Shown piece by piece: positions 10,881-19,512 of a DNA stretch of 64,000 nt (its first letter is position 1; each line of letters begins with the position of its first letter). A model generated the notes under the pieces. That model ran no database searches, was not told the origin of the DNA, and saw only the letters and a list, made by a program, of their open reading frames with translations. Source of the stretch: Nonlabens dokdonensis DSW-6 (lineage in GTDB: Bacteria; Bacteroidota; Bacteroidia; Flavobacteriales; Flavobacteriaceae); assembly GCF_000332115.1 (NCBI RefSeq), contig NC_020156.1, forward strand, positions 2,605,501-2,669,500, in the 5' to 3' direction. The translations under genes were made by a program, and so were the position numbers.

Positions 10881-11720
10881 TTAAATGAGATTGAGACGGT
10901 AAGTTACATAACCTTTTGAAAGAAGAAAAATCTTTTCATAATTAGGTACTCTTATTCTCTTATTTCTTATTTCCTTAGAAGGTGTACGCTCCAGTCTAGT
11001 CAGTAACCTTCTGTAGTAAGTGTAAGCAGTGTAAACACCTAATTTAGCCTCAATCGGCAATCTTTTTATACCTCTAAGTCCTGCATCAAAGTCGTCTTTT
11101 ATTTCTTCAATAAGTCTTGCCTTATCTTCTTCACTTAAATCATGAAGATCTGTATTAGGGAAGTAGCTTCTTTCTAAAGTCTCTAAATCTGCCTTTAGAT
11201 CTCTTAGGAAATTTACTTTTTGAAAAGCACTTCCTAATCTCATCGCATCATCTTTGAGATCGTTATATTTATCCATATCTCCTTTTACAAAAACTTTTAA
11301 GGACATAAGGCCTACAACGTCTGCACTTCCATAAATGTAGTTTCTGTATTCTTCGTCAGTTAGATAAATAGATTTATCGAGATCCAGTCTCATGCTATGG
11401 ATAAAAGCGCCATACATGTCTGGAGTAATATTATATTTATTTACTGTTTCTTGAAACGAATTTAATATAGGATTTAAACTAATCTTATCTTCGATCGCAT
11501 GAGCTAAGTCTTGCTCAAAACGATCCAATAAGGTACGTTTATCATAATCGTGAAAAGTATCTACGATTTCATCAGCAAATCTGACAAATCCATAGATATT
11601 GTGAATGTCTTGCCTAATTGAAGGGCCTAACATTTTACTTGCTAGAGAAAATGAGGTACTATAATTGTGAGTAACTGTTTTACTACACTCTCGGGAGACT
11701 TTGTCAAATAAGCTTTTCAT
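10881..11720 (-). CDS. crtB: Phytoene synthase CrtB
   Basis: A 279-residue prenyltransferase of the squalene/phytoene synthase family, condensing two geranylgeranyl diphosphates to phytoene. The two Mg-binding aspartate motifs are seen: DEIVD (residues 50-54) and NFLRDLKAD in the middle. SYFPNTDL follows, as in other phytoene synthases. The start ATG shares one base with the crtI stop (TAATG). No GGPP synthase (crtE) gene is present in the window, so substrate supply is encoded elsewhere. Confidence 0.95.
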   Translation of the reverse strand: MKSLFDKVSRECSKTVTHNYSTSFSLASKMLGPSIRQDIHNIYGFVRFADEIVDTFHDYDKRTLLDRFEQDLAHAIEDKISLNPILNSFQETVNKYNITPDMYGAFIHSMRLDLDKSIYLTDEEYRNYIYGSADVVGLMSLKVFVKGDMDKYNDLKDDAMRLGSAFQKVNFLRDLKADLETLERSYFPNTDLHDLSEEDKARLIEEIKDDFDAGLRGIKRLPIEAKLGVYTAYTYYRRLLTRLERTPSKEIRNKRIRVPNYEKIFLLSKGYVTYRLNLI

Positions 11721-13180
11721 TATTGATCGTATTTTTTAATCAGTTCAGCTGCTAGTTTACCAGAAATAAGGGATGGCGGAACTCCTGGGCCAGGAACCGT
11801 GAGCTGTCCTGTAAAGTAAAGGTTTTTAACTTTGCGACTTCTTAAATTTGGCCTAAGAAATGCGGTTTGTAATAAAGTATTGGCCATACCATAGGCATTT
11901 CCTTTATAACTGTTATATTCTGAGATGAAATCGTTGACGCAAAAAGATTCTTTAAATAGTATGTGAGACTTCACTTCTTGATTAGTTCTTTTCTCAAATC
12001 TTGTAATTATTTTATCAAAATACTCTTCTCTCAATTCTGGAGTGTCTTCAAGATCTGGAGCTAAAGGAATCAGGAAAAAACCATTTTCACAACCTTCAGG
12101 TGCAGTTGAAGGATCTGTCAGTGAAGTGAAATTTGCGTAAAATAGTGGTTCTTCTGGCCATTTAGGGTCTTCGTAAATTTCATTTGCGTGTTTAGTAAAA
12201 TCTGTGTCAAAAAATAGATTGTGATGATCTATGTTTTTGAGCTTTTTATCAAAACCAACATAGAAAATCAATGAACTAGGAGCAAAGGTTTTCTTTTCCC
12301 AATAGCTTTCTGAATACTGTCTGTGTTTTTTTTCTAAAAGAGTTTCTGAATGATGGTAATCAGCTCCAGATAACACGATAGGATAAAGATGCTTTTGACC
12401 ATTAGTTGTTAATCCTTCAGTTCTTCCTGCATCATCTACAAGTATGTTGTCTACTGGACTGTTAGTTTTGATAACTACTCCGAGTTCTTCCGCAAGTTTT
12501 TTCATCGCCAGAATTACTTCATACATTCCGCCTTTAGGATGCCATGTTCCTAGACCAAAATCGGCATAGTTCATGAAATTGTAAAAACTTGGAGTGTTTT
12601 GTGGAGTTGCCCCAAGAAATAACACTGGAAATTCAAGGATACTAACTAATTTAGGGTTAGTAAACTTCTTTCTCACGTCTTTAGAAACGTTACCTATAAA
12701 AGCTCCTACTTTTTGGGCAGTTTGCGGCGTAATCAGTTCTAGAGGAGATTCACCAGGTCTGTATACTAAATTCTTTATCGCTATCTCGTAATTCTCTTCT
12801 GCCTTAGACATGAATTGCTGCAACGGCTTAGAGCTCCCTTTTTCTATAGATTCAAAAGTTTTTTTGATATCATCAAGATTATCTGCGATATCAATTTTCT
12901 CATCTTCAAACACTACAGAGTACGCAGGATTTAATTTATCCAACTGATAGTAATCTGAAGGTTTCTTATTAAAATCTGCAAAAAATCTTTCAAAAATATC
13001 TGGCATCCAATACCAGGAAGGCCCTATATCAAATATAAAACCATCTTTAATCAGTCTTCTAGCTCTACCGCCTACGGTATCATTTTTTTCATAGATAGTA
13101 ACTTCATAACCAGCTTGTGCTAGATAACAAGATGCTGATAATGAAGAAAATCCAGAACCAATTATTGCTACTTTATTCAT
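11720..13180 (-). CDS. crtI: Phytoene desaturase CrtI
   Basis: A 486-residue FAD-dependent desaturase converting phytoene to lycopene. The N-terminal FAD-binding fold is at residues 4-32 (VAIIGSGFSSLSASCYLAQ to YEKND). The family C-terminal signature is LYFTGQLTVPGPGVPPSLISGKLAAELI. The length is standard for bacterial CrtI. Its ATG overlaps the stop of the regulator gene by 4 bases (ATGA), and it overlaps crtB by one base, so translation of the regulator and the first enzymes is coupled. Confidence 0.95.
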   Translation of the reverse strand: MNKVAIIGSGFSSLSASCYLAQAGYEVTIYEKNDTVGGRARRLIKDGFIFDIGPSWYWMPDIFERFFADFNKKPSDYYQLDKLNPAYSVVFEDEKIDIADNLDDIKKTFESIEKGSSKPLQQFMSKAEENYEIAIKNLVYRPGESPLELITPQTAQKVGAFIGNVSKDVRKKFTNPKLVSILEFPVLFLGATPQNTPSFYNFMNYADFGLGTWHPKGGMYEVILAMKKLAEELGVVIKTNSPVDNILVDDAGRTEGLTTNGQKHLYPIVLSGADYHHSETLLEKKHRQYSESYWEKKTFAPSSLIFYVGFDKKLKNIDHHNLFFDTDFTKHANEIYEDPKWPEEPLFYANFTSLTDPSTAPEGCENGFFLIPLAPDLEDTPELREEYFDKIITRFEKRTNQEVKSHILFKESFCVNDFISEYNSYKGNAYGMANTLLQTAFLRPNLRSRKVKNLYFTGQLTVPGPGVPPSLISGKLAAELIKKYDQ

Positions 13181-14088
13181 GACTCTATTAATTCCGGGAT
13201 TCTATCAATTACTTCAGATATTCCTTTAAAAACGGTTTGATTTGATTGGATATCTTTAGCCTTAATTTTTTGTGCTAGATGGCCTAATACCCATAGCTCT
13301 ACATCATCTTTCTTAGCTACTTTTCTATTGAATTTTTTTAAGAATGATGGCAATTCCTTTTCTGTTGGTTGAACAGTTATATAGGTAATGTAAGTAGGGT
13401 TCGTTCCTTTATCCTTAAAGTAAGGAAGTGCGTCTAAAACCATACTTGCTCCTAAATAAATAGTTTTACAACCCTTTTTTAGTAGTTCATAATTTAGGAA
13501 TAAAAGACCTAGGTCATGCATTTCATTTTCAGGTAGAAATAATACATAAACTTTATCATCATTTTTTGCACTTTGATATTGTACACTTTCTAAATTGATA
13601 AGTACTTTTTGTTTAATCAGATGACTTATAAAATGCTCATGTGCAATATTGATAGTTTTAGATTGCCATAAATATCCCAATTCTTCTAAGAAAGGAATGA
13701 AAAGATCATAAAAAACACCTGAGAAACCAACCTCTTTCAAAACGGAATCATAGACTCTTTGAAACATAAATTGGTCAAAATTTACCATGGCCAATTTCAA
13801 CTCTTGAACTGCATGGTCATTTTTGTTATTTCTTTCAGCAAGATTTCTAACTTGATTCTCAATTTCTGAAGTGGTTAAATTTGCTATCGTAGATATTTTT
13901 ATACCTGCATTTTTGAGATAACTTACGTTGAGAATTTTTCTTAAAGCATCAAGATCATATGTTCGGATATTGGTATCAGTTCTATCCGGCTCTAGCAGAT
14001 TGTATCTCTTTTCCCAGATTCTTATAGTGTGAGATTTGATACCGCTTAGGTTCTCAAGATCTTTAATACTAAACTTACTTTTTATCAA
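13177..14088 (-). CDS. carH: CarH-like MerR regulator with cobalamin-binding domain
   Basis: A 303-residue transcription factor heading the carotenoid operon. Residues 5-75 are a MerR helix-turn-helix (FSIKDLENLSGIKSHTIRIWEKRYNLL). A helical bundle follows, with W141 then nine residues then E151-H152, and then a B12-binding fold with E189-M190-H191-D192-L193-G194. These are the Wx9EH and ExHxxG signatures of CarH, which uses adenosylcobalamin as a light sensor: it represses in the dark and releases DNA when light breaks the Co-C bond. Light control here is inferred, not seen. The start is a TTG at 14088 with no clear ribosome site. Operator-like repeats lie 8-39 bases upstream. Confidence 0.87.
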   Translation of the reverse strand: MIKSKFSIKDLENLSGIKSHTIRIWEKRYNLLEPDRTDTNIRTYDLDALRKILNVSYLKNAGIKISTIANLTTSEIENQVRNLAERNNKNDHAVQELKLAMVNFDQFMFQRVYDSVLKEVGFSGVFYDLFIPFLEELGYLWQSKTINIAHEHFISHLIKQKVLINLESVQYQSAKNDDKVYVLFLPENEMHDLGLLFLNYELLKKGCKTIYLGASMVLDALPYFKDKGTNPTYITYITVQPTEKELPSFLKKFNRKVAKKDDVELWVLGHLAQKIKAKDIQSNQTVFKGISEVIDRIPELIES

Positions 14089-14095
14089 AACAGAT

Positions 14096-14127
14096 TTGTT
14101 TACTTATTTAACGGTAAAGTTAAACAA
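14096..14127. promoter_or_regulatory. Operator-like repeats before the carH-crt operon
   Basis: TTGTTTA (14096-14102) and TAAACAA (14121-14127) form perfect outer arms. Read on the minus strand the site is TGTTTAAC-N6-GTTAAATA followed directly by AGTAAACA, that is, one half-site facing two adjacent repeats of the same 8-mer type. Multiple repeated half-sites are expected for an oligomeric CarH/MerR autorepressor. Confidence 0.5.
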
Positions 14128-14246
14128 ATAATCTACATCCTATTCATTTTGATATTTAATTAACGAATAGATTTGAAAAGAAGGGAGAGACTACAAAAAC
14201 ACTTAGGTAATAAACGGATCAGGTATATAATCTGATTCAAATAAAG

Positions 14247-14329
14247 TACCTGAGATGGGACTTGAACCCACACGTACAAAGTACACACGGCCCTCAACCG
14301 TGCCTGTCTACCAATTCCAGCACTCAGGT
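14247..14329 (-). tRNA. tRNA-Leu (GAG)
   Basis: The complement folds as a class II tRNA. The 7-bp acceptor is ACCTGAG/CTCAGGT with discriminator A. The D region is GGAATTGGTAGACA. The anticodon stem CACGG/CCGTG encloses loop TTGAGGG, anticodon GAG. The long variable arm is GTAC-TTT-GTAC, and the T arm contains GGTTCAAGTCC. CCA is not encoded. The 83-base length is normal for tRNA-Leu. Confidence 0.95.
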
Positions 14330-14334
14330 AAATA

Positions 14335-14362
14335 AAAAAGTCCTTAAAAATAAGGACTTTTT
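14335..14362. terminator. Bidirectional terminator hairpin between the tRNA genes
   Basis: AAAAAGTCCTTA (14335-14346) pairs with TAAGGACTTTTT (14351-14362), giving A/T tails on both sides. Confidence 0.75.
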
Positions 14363-14373
14363 GTTAGATAATG

Positions 14374-14446
14374 TGATCTGGCTGGGGCTCGAACCCAGGA
14401 CCCTCTCCTTAAAAGGGAGATGCTCTGCCAACTGAGCTACCAGATC
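14374..14446 (-). tRNA. tRNA-Lys (TTT)
   Basis: The complement folds as a 73-base cloverleaf: acceptor GATCTGG/CCAGATC with discriminator A, D arm GCTCAGTTGGCAGAGC, anticodon stem TCTCC/GGAGA around loop CTTTTAA (anticodon TTT), and T arm with GGTTCGAGCC. No encoded CCA. Confidence 0.96.
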
Positions 14447-14550
14447 GTTTTGCGTTAGCGGCTGCAAATATATAGCTTATTAATTATTCCAACCTAATTT
14501 TTTTAGATTAATTTCCCGAAATATTATTTTCATCAAAATTTCAAAGTACA

Positions 14551-15081
14551 ATGTCATTAAAAATTGTTTTGCTAGGTTACATGGGATCAGGTAAATCCAC
14601 CGTCGGAGAGCTGCTTTCAAGTCAAATTTCTTTTTCGTTTTTTGATTTAGATCATGAAATAGAACAGCTAGAAAAAAAGAGCGTAACCAAAATATTTGAT
14701 GAGAATGGAGTAATTTATTTTAGGAAAATAGAGAATAAAGTTCTAGATAAAATTATAAACTCTGAAAATGATCTCGTGTTATCTTTAGGAGGAGGAACAC
14801 CTTGTTATTATGATACAATGAATTATCTAAATTCAAAAGAAAATATTAAGACTATTTACTTGGATGTGCCAATTCCTGTTTTAGTTCAAAGATTATTTGC
14901 AGAAAGGTCTACACGACCTTTAATAGAAAAGATCGATACTCAAGAAGAACTCACCGAATTTATTGGTAAACATCTCTTCGAGAGAAGAGAATTCTACAGG
15001 CAAGCAAAAATGATTATATCAGTTGCTGATCAATCTCCAACTGAAATCGCGGCAAGAATTGAAACCTTATTATTTCAATAA
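14551..15081 (+). CDS. aroK: Shikimate kinase
   Basis: A 176-residue P-loop kinase phosphorylating shikimate at the 3-OH in the chorismate pathway. Walker A is GYMGSGKST (residues 8-16). The shikimate-binding aspartate is in FFDLDHEIE, SLGGGTPCY supplies the GGG loop, and the LID is in AERSTRPL. Length and order match AroK. It begins 104 bases beyond the tRNA-Lys gene in the opposite direction. Its 3' end overlaps the convergent phosphoribosyltransferase gene by 12 bases. Confidence 0.95.
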   Translation: MSLKIVLLGYMGSGKSTVGELLSSQISFSFFDLDHEIEQLEKKSVTKIFDENGVIYFRKIENKVLDKIINSENDLVLSLGGGTPCYYDTMNYLNSKENIKTIYLDVPIPVLVQRLFAERSTRPLIEKIDTQEELTEFIGKHLFERREFYRQAKMIISVADQSPTEIAARIETLLFQ

Positions 15082-15564
15082 AACACTAAATGGTTTTTTA
15101 TCTAATTGTACCTCAATGTGTTCTTCCAAAGTCGTAGATAGAGAAATGCCTTTAAAATCTGCTTTAACTGGGTACTTTTTATGATTTCTATTAACTAAAA
15201 CCGCTGTTTTTAACCGGGCCAAAGGTACATTTAGAAAGTGTCTTACCGCATAAATTAGGGTCGTACCGCTATTTAAAACATCATCGCATATTATGACTCC
15301 GCAATCTTGATATTCGCTTTCTTTTAAACTTGTTTTTACTTGATTTAATGGGTTTTGTTTATCAATCTGTATTTTGCATAATACAATATTGATGGGAATA
15401 ATTTTGGAGAGTGTTTTTTTTATTTCTTTTGCTAATGTATAGCCGCCAGAATCAATACCAGCAAGAATAACTTTATCGTAATTAAGATAAACTTCAGCGA
15501 TTTGATATGCAATTCTCCTAATTTTATGTTCTACTTGGCTGTGATTCAATATCTCATTTTCCAT
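15070..15564 (-). CDS. Phosphoribosyltransferase-family protein
   Basis: A 164-residue type I PRTase fold. The PRPP-binding loop is VIICDDVLNSGTTLIYAV (two acidic residues, then NSGTT), preceded by GIDSGGYTLAKEI near residue 36. It resembles the PyrR-like phosphoribosyltransferase annotated widely in Flavobacteriia, but the nucleobase is not predictable and no PyrR-type leader is visible. The start overlaps the end of the upstream methyltransferase gene by 11 bases, in a three-gene leftward run with the S4 protein gene. Confidence 0.85.
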   Translation of the reverse strand: MENEILNHSQVEHKIRRIAYQIAEVYLNYDKVILAGIDSGGYTLAKEIKKTLSKIIPINIVLCKIQIDKQNPLNQVKTSLKESEYQDCGVIICDDVLNSGTTLIYAVRHFLNVPLARLKTAVLVNRNHKKYPVKADFKGISLSTTLEEHIEVQLDKKPFSVLLK

Positions 15565-16141
15565 TTTTCTTAATTTTAATTACTAGTTCCTTGTTTTTTC
15601 TAGAAGATTCAGAAAATAGACACCTTTCTAATTTTAGAATATCAAATTTTTCTTGAAATAAATCTATGTACTCATCTAAACTTCCTGAAAAAGGAGGTGT
15701 CTCTCGATTATCTTTAAAATCAAATAATACACCTTCAAGACAACCATAGTCATTCAATAATTCATTAGCTTTTACGACGTACTTTTCGCGTAAGCTAGGG
15801 TCCAATGCACAAAAGAAAGTTTGTTCTAGAATTAAATCATAAAACCCTTCATGATTAAAAAAATCTTCATTTACGATTTTGACACTGCTGTCATTGCTTA
15901 TTCTATGTGCTAGCTCGTCAAGTGGTTCTCTCGCTATATCTAGCACCGTAATATCTGTAAATCCTTTTTCAATTAAGTATTGAGCCTCGTGAGCGTTTCC
16001 AGCCCCAGGAATTAAAATCGAAAGCTCTTTGTTTTCTATAGAATCGATAATCCTTTTCATAGGACTCGAAACATGACCTAAATCCCAGCCTGTAGAATCA
16101 TTAACATATCGATCTTGCCAATACTTTTTATCTAAAATCAT
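15554..16141 (-). CDS. TPMT-like SAM-dependent methyltransferase
   Basis: A 195-residue class I methyltransferase. The N-terminus YWQDRYVNDSTGWDLGHVSSP is characteristic of the thiopurine S-methyltransferase/halide methyltransferase family. SAM motif I is SILIPGAGNAHEAQYL and motif II is TVLDIAREPLD. Members methylate small thiols or halide ions. The natural substrate here is unknown. It overlaps the S4 gene by 4 bases and the PRTase gene by 11 bases. Confidence 0.85.
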   Translation of the reverse strand: MILDKKYWQDRYVNDSTGWDLGHVSSPMKRIIDSIENKELSILIPGAGNAHEAQYLIEKGFTDITVLDIAREPLDELAHRISNDSSVKIVNEDFFNHEGFYDLILEQTFFCALDPSLREKYVVKANELLNDYGCLEGVLFDFKDNRETPPFSGSLDEYIDLFQEKFDILKLERCLFSESSRKNKELVIKIKKNGK

Positions 16142-16515
16142 TCTTCCTCATCTTGATTTAATAGATCAGATAGGTCTCGACGGTCCTTTTTAGTAGGTCT
16201 ACCTTCTCCTTTTCTTCGGTAATAATCTTGATTGAGAGCTATTAATTTTTTTGCTTCAAAATTCTCCTTTGGGGTGATGTCTGTCCGGTATAAGCCTACA
16301 ATTTTGTTCCCAACTCGGCTATCTGGCAGATCAATCACTTCAACCTTATATTCAATTTGATCTTTTCTTAAATCTATAACATCACCAGCATATACATCTC
16401 TAGCTGGTTTCACTACAGCTCCATTTACTCGTATTCTACCTTTTTTTGCGGCGTCAGTAGCTTTACTTCTAGTCTTATAGTAACGAACACTCCATAAATA
16501 TTTATCTACTCGCAT
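16138..16515 (-). CDS. S4-domain RNA-binding protein (Hsp15-like)
   Basis: A 125-residue protein with an N-terminal S4 domain: MRVDKYLWSVRYYKTRSKATDAAKKGRIRVNG with VVKPARDVYAGDVIDL. The lysine- and acid-rich tail is typical of the Hsp15 (HslR) family, which binds stalled 50S subunits carrying nascent chains. The ATG at 16515 is chosen because the S4 domain begins there; a GTG at 16542 would add nine poorly conserved residues. A TATTTTTG -7 element lies on the same strand at 16550-16557. Confidence 0.85.
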   Translation of the reverse strand: MRVDKYLWSVRYYKTRSKATDAAKKGRIRVNGAVVKPARDVYAGDVIDLRKDQIEYKVEVIDLPDSRVGNKIVGLYRTDITPKENFEAKKLIALNQDYYRRKGEGRPTKKDRRDLSDLLNQDEEE

Positions 16516-16549
16516 AAATGCTTTGTTATTAAACGTTATCACAGCAGTA

Positions 16550-16557
16550 CAAAAATA
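16550..16557 (-). promoter_or_regulatory. Candidate -7 element for the S4-PRTase run
   Basis: TATTTTTG on the minus strand matches the Bacteroidota TAnnTTTG -7 box, 35 bases upstream of the ATG at 16515. It is divergent from the box at 16569-16576. Confidence 0.45.
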
Positions 16558-16568
16558 ACGGAAAATAC

Positions 16569-16576
16569 TATCTTTG
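16569..16576 (+). promoter_or_regulatory. Candidate -7 element for the FKBP-like lipoprotein gene
   Basis: TATCTTTG matches TAnnTTTG and ends 13 bases before the first ATG at 16590, implying a very short leader. I see no clear -33 TTG. Confidence 0.4.
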
Positions 16577-16589
16577 ACCGCTATAAAAA

Positions 16590-17768
16590 ATGATGATGAA
16601 AAAAATAAAATATATAATACCTTTTCTAACGCTAGGTTTACTATTTACTTCATGTGGTGATGATGACGATGGGAATGGGGTAGCAGTAAGAGATAGGACT
16701 GAAGTATTTGCTGAAGACTTAATAGAGTTACAAGATTATTTGAATACTCATTTTTATAATTATGAGGAATTTTCTTCAACTCCAGCAGGACAAGATTTTA
16801 AAATAGAATTTGATACCATTGCTGGTACAAACTCTAATAAAATTCCACTTGCAAATCAGGTTTCTTCTAAAGTCTTAAACCGAGATGGAATAGACTATAC
16901 TTATTATACGCTCAATGTACGTCAAGGTGGTGGTACTTTAAGGCCTACTTTTGCAGATAGTACTTTGGTAACCTATGAAGGAAGACTTTTAAACAATAGC
17001 ATTTTTGACAGCTCAGTGAACTCTATATGGTTTGATTTGCCTTCTGTTGTAGATGGTTTCACCGCTGGAGTGACTGAACTCAATGGAGCCTCTTCAATAA
17101 CACCAAATAACGATGGGACTTTCAGTTATCAAGATTCTGGTGTAGGGGCTGTATTTATGCCTTCAGGTATAGGTTATTTTAATTCAACTTTGACAGGAAT
17201 TCCAGCATATTCACCTTTAATTTTTACGTATCAGTTGAGAAGCGTCAAAATTACAGATCATGATAATGATGGCATACTATCCTTTTACGAAGATCTTGAC
17301 GAAGATGGTGATCTAACTTCACCTAACCCTATAGATAATACAGATAACGATCGAGGTTCAACTGGAAGAATATTACACAATTATATAGATATAGATGATG
17401 ACGGTGATGGTGTAGCAACAATATTTGAAAATGCAGACCCTAATGGTGATGGTAACCCAGACGATGCCGAAGATTTAGATGGAGATGGAATTCCAGGTTA
17501 TCTAGATGCTGACGAAGTAAATATCGACTTAGACGGCGATGGGATTCAAAACAGATTTGAAAATCCAGACCCTAATGGAAATGGTAACCCTGGTGACGCT
17601 AGAGATACCGACGGAGACGGAATTCCAGATTATTTAGACGCAGACGATGATGGCGATGGGATTCCTACTGCGCAAGAAAATGCAGATCCAAATGGAAATG
17701 GAAACCCTATAGATGCTATAGATACGGACGGCGATGGAATTCCTGATTACCTTGATGCAGACTCATAG
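16590..17768 (+). CDS. FKBP-like lipoprotein with calcium-type DxDGDGIPD repeats
   Basis: A 392-residue surface or periplasmic lipoprotein. The signal peptide ends in LLFTSC, and the acidic stretch GDDDDG after the cysteine resembles a Bacteroidota lipoprotein export signal. Residues of about 95-215 resemble the FKBP-type peptidyl-prolyl isomerase domain ([16 protein letters not shown], then a long insertion and [15 protein letters not shown]). I cannot confirm the catalytic residues. From about 220 to the end are thrombospondin type 3-like repeats such as [14 protein letters not shown] and ADPNGNGNP, expected to bind calcium. The start could be any of three consecutive ATGs. A strong terminator follows. 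Confidence 0.82.
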   Translation: MMMKKIKYIIPFLTLGLLFTSCGDDDDGNGVAVRDRTEVFAEDLIELQDYLNTHFYNYEEFSSTPAGQDFKIEFDTIAGTNSNKIPLANQVSSKVLNRDGIDYTYYTLNVRQGGGTLRPTFADSTLVTYEGRLLNNSIFDSSVNSIWFDLPSVVDGFTAGVTELNGASSITPNNDGTFSYQDSGVGAVFMPSGIGYFNSTLTGIPAYSPLIFTYQLRSVKITDHDNDGILSFYEDLDEDGDLTSPNPIDNTDNDRGSTGRILHNYIDIDDDGDGVATIFENADPNGDGNPDDAEDLDGDGIPGYLDADEVNIDLDGDGIQNRFENPDPNGNGNPGDARDTDGDGIPDYLDADDDGDGIPTAQENADPNGNGNPIDAIDTDGDGIPDYLDADS

Positions 17769-17795
17769 AGAAGTATTAAGATCGTACAAATTAAT

Positions 17796-17833
17796 AAAGC
17801 GAGTTTTGAAATTTTCAAAACTCGCTTTTGTTT
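17796..17833. terminator. Terminator after the FKBP-like lipoprotein gene
   Basis: AAAGCGAGTTTTGAAA (17796-17811) pairs with TTTTCAAAACTCGCTTT (17812 on), then TTGTTT. The nearly perfect 15-bp stem may serve both strands. Confidence 0.9.
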
Positions 17834-17884
17834 AAATAACTTTTCTAAAGAATACATAATTTTTCAATGGCGATAGTTCGATTC

Positions 17885-17900
17885 CGCTTTCGCGAAAGCG
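17885..17900. repeat. Iterated 16-bp palindrome, copy 4
   Basis: Perfect CGCTTTCGCGAAAGCG, extended symmetrically to ATTC..GAAT, between two convergent genes. Confidence 0.95.
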
Positions 17901-17930
17901 GAATTTCACCTACTTAAATAAAATAATTAA

Positions 17931-19367
17931 TTAACTATCAGCTTTTTTAAGAGCCTTCAATCTTTTCTTTTCTGCCTTTTTCTTTCTTCTTTGTTCTCTT
18001 CTACTTTCTCTAGTTTCTTGAGAGTATCTAGATTGAAGAATAGGTATTTTCAAGCCGGCATATACATCGGCAGCTCTTGAGTCGTCAGTTATAAGATTAC
18101 TAATTATAGAACCGCTACCTACAGTTAAAAGACCAAATCTAAAACCAGCACCCCAAATAAAATCAGAGTATTCCATAACACTTAAGTTGGTGTACAAAGT
18201 GAACAGTCTAGATTCATATCTTGGCACAATGCTGGTGTAGTTTAATCTTCTACTAGATAATGGAGAAGTGTCGTCATTTAATGATAAAACGCCAGATAAC
18301 CCTAAATAAAGATTTCTATTGACCCTATAATCTGCCATGTACCTTAACGTAGTAGGCAATTGAATATCTACATCTTGAACTGTACTTGTTTGAGCATAGT
18401 TGTCTTCTAGCCCTTGTTGAAAATCTTCCTCAAAATCTGCGGCACTTACGGTACCAGAAATCACATATTCTTCTACATTAACGCTTTCGTATGACAGTTG
18501 TCCCATATCTTGAAGGGATAGACCTACTTTAAATCTATACTGATTATGTCCTTTAAGCGAGGTAGTGTCCATTTTAGTATCTCCTAAATCTGGACGGTAT
18601 TCATATATCAAACCAAAATCTGCCGAGAAACCTGACGATCCACTGCCGAATTCAAATTCATCATCGTCACTATTGGTATCATCTAAAGTCTGACCGTAAG
18701 TAAGGTCTCCAGAAGCGGTAATAGAATCTCCTGCAGAATCATAACTTCCATCTATACGATCAGAATTAAAAAATACCGCGCCCGCTCCTTGAAGATACTT
18801 AAGAGTAATACCACCTTTTAAAAAGTGATTTTTTCCATTAACTAAAACCACTCCATAAGTGAGCCCAGCTTCTGTCCAGGCGTGGATTGTCCCATTAAGG
18901 TTTTCCATATCAATATTGATATCTTTATCAAAGGCATCATCATCAGCAATAGTTTCATATAAAGAACCATTGATCCTATTAATATTCATAAACGCTCTTA
19001 CTCTAGTGGTTATTCCTATCGCATGTCTAGGAGCTAGGTTAAACATGAATGACGGTCCTAACGCATCTACATTTAAATATAAGTTGTTAGCCTGGCTAGG
19101 AAATGTCACACTGTCGTCATCAAAATCAAAGCCGTCAGGATTGTCAATGAGGTTAGATAAATTGATGCCGAAATAGTCGGTGGTTACCGTACTGCCTAAA
19201 GTCAGGATATTAATATCTGCCTTAAAACGGCTGTCTACAACATTTGCTGGGTTGTAAGTAAGACTGTTGATTCCTGAAAAATTATCTAATTCTAAACCAG
19301 AAAAAGACTGTCCAGAGATATTTTGAATGGTAATGCAGCAAATAAATAAGTACACATAAGTTTTCAT
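17931..19367 (-). CDS. DUF5723-family outer-membrane-type protein
   Basis: A 478-residue exported protein with a signal peptide (MKTYVYLFICCITIQNISGQ). Alternating beta-strand segments follow, and NSLTYNPANVVDSRFKADINIL is characteristic of DUF5723 proteins, which look like outer-membrane beta-barrels. The end is unusual: the last 30 residues are a basic run rich in R, K and E (RREQRRKKKAEKKRLKALKK). The ATG at 19367 is preferred to an in-frame upstream start because the signal peptide begins there. A TAAATTTG -7 element lies at 19392-19399. The function is unknown. Confidence 0.8.
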   Translation of the reverse strand: MKTYVYLFICCITIQNISGQSFSGLELDNFSGINSLTYNPANVVDSRFKADINILTLGSTVTTDYFGINLSNLIDNPDGFDFDDDSVTFPSQANNLYLNVDALGPSFMFNLAPRHAIGITTRVRAFMNINRINGSLYETIADDDAFDKDINIDMENLNGTIHAWTEAGLTYGVVLVNGKNHFLKGGITLKYLQGAGAVFFNSDRIDGSYDSAGDSITASGDLTYGQTLDDTNSDDDEFEFGSGSSGFSADFGLIYEYRPDLGDTKMDTTSLKGHNQYRFKVGLSLQDMGQLSYESVNVEEYVISGTVSAADFEEDFQQGLEDNYAQTSTVQDVDIQLPTTLRYMADYRVNRNLYLGLSGVLSLNDDTSPLSSRRLNYTSIVPRYESRLFTLYTNLSVMEYSDFIWGAGFRFGLLTVGSGSIISNLITDDSRAADVYAGLKIPILQSRYSQETRESRREQRRKKKAEKKRLKALKKADS

Positions 19368-19391
19368 AAAATTTAGTAGTTGATTGATTAT

Positions 19392-19399
19392 CAAATTTA
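19392..19399 (-). promoter_or_regulatory. Candidate -7 element for the DUF5723 gene
   Basis: TAAATTTG on the minus strand (TAnnTTTG), 24 bases before the ATG at 19367. Confidence 0.45.
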
Positions 19400-19483
19400 T
19401 AAAATTTAATATAATGTTAAAATACCCCTTATTGGGTATTTAAAACAATACAGACAAGTAAATAATTTTCATCATTAAAAACG

Positions 19484-19491
19484 TACTTTTG
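19484..19491 (+). promoter_or_regulatory. Candidate -7 element for the SulP gene
   Basis: TACTTTTG matches TAnnTTTG and ends 21 bases before the ATG at 19513. It overlaps an in-frame TTG at 19489, which makes that TTG unlikely as a start. Confidence 0.5.
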
Positions 19492-19512
19492 CACGCTTTA
19501 AAATCAAGCACT

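Noticed and set aside
15783..15797. TTTTCGCGTAAGC as a further copy of the palindrome
   Set aside because: Only the centre matches and both arms are broken, so chance resemblance is more likely.
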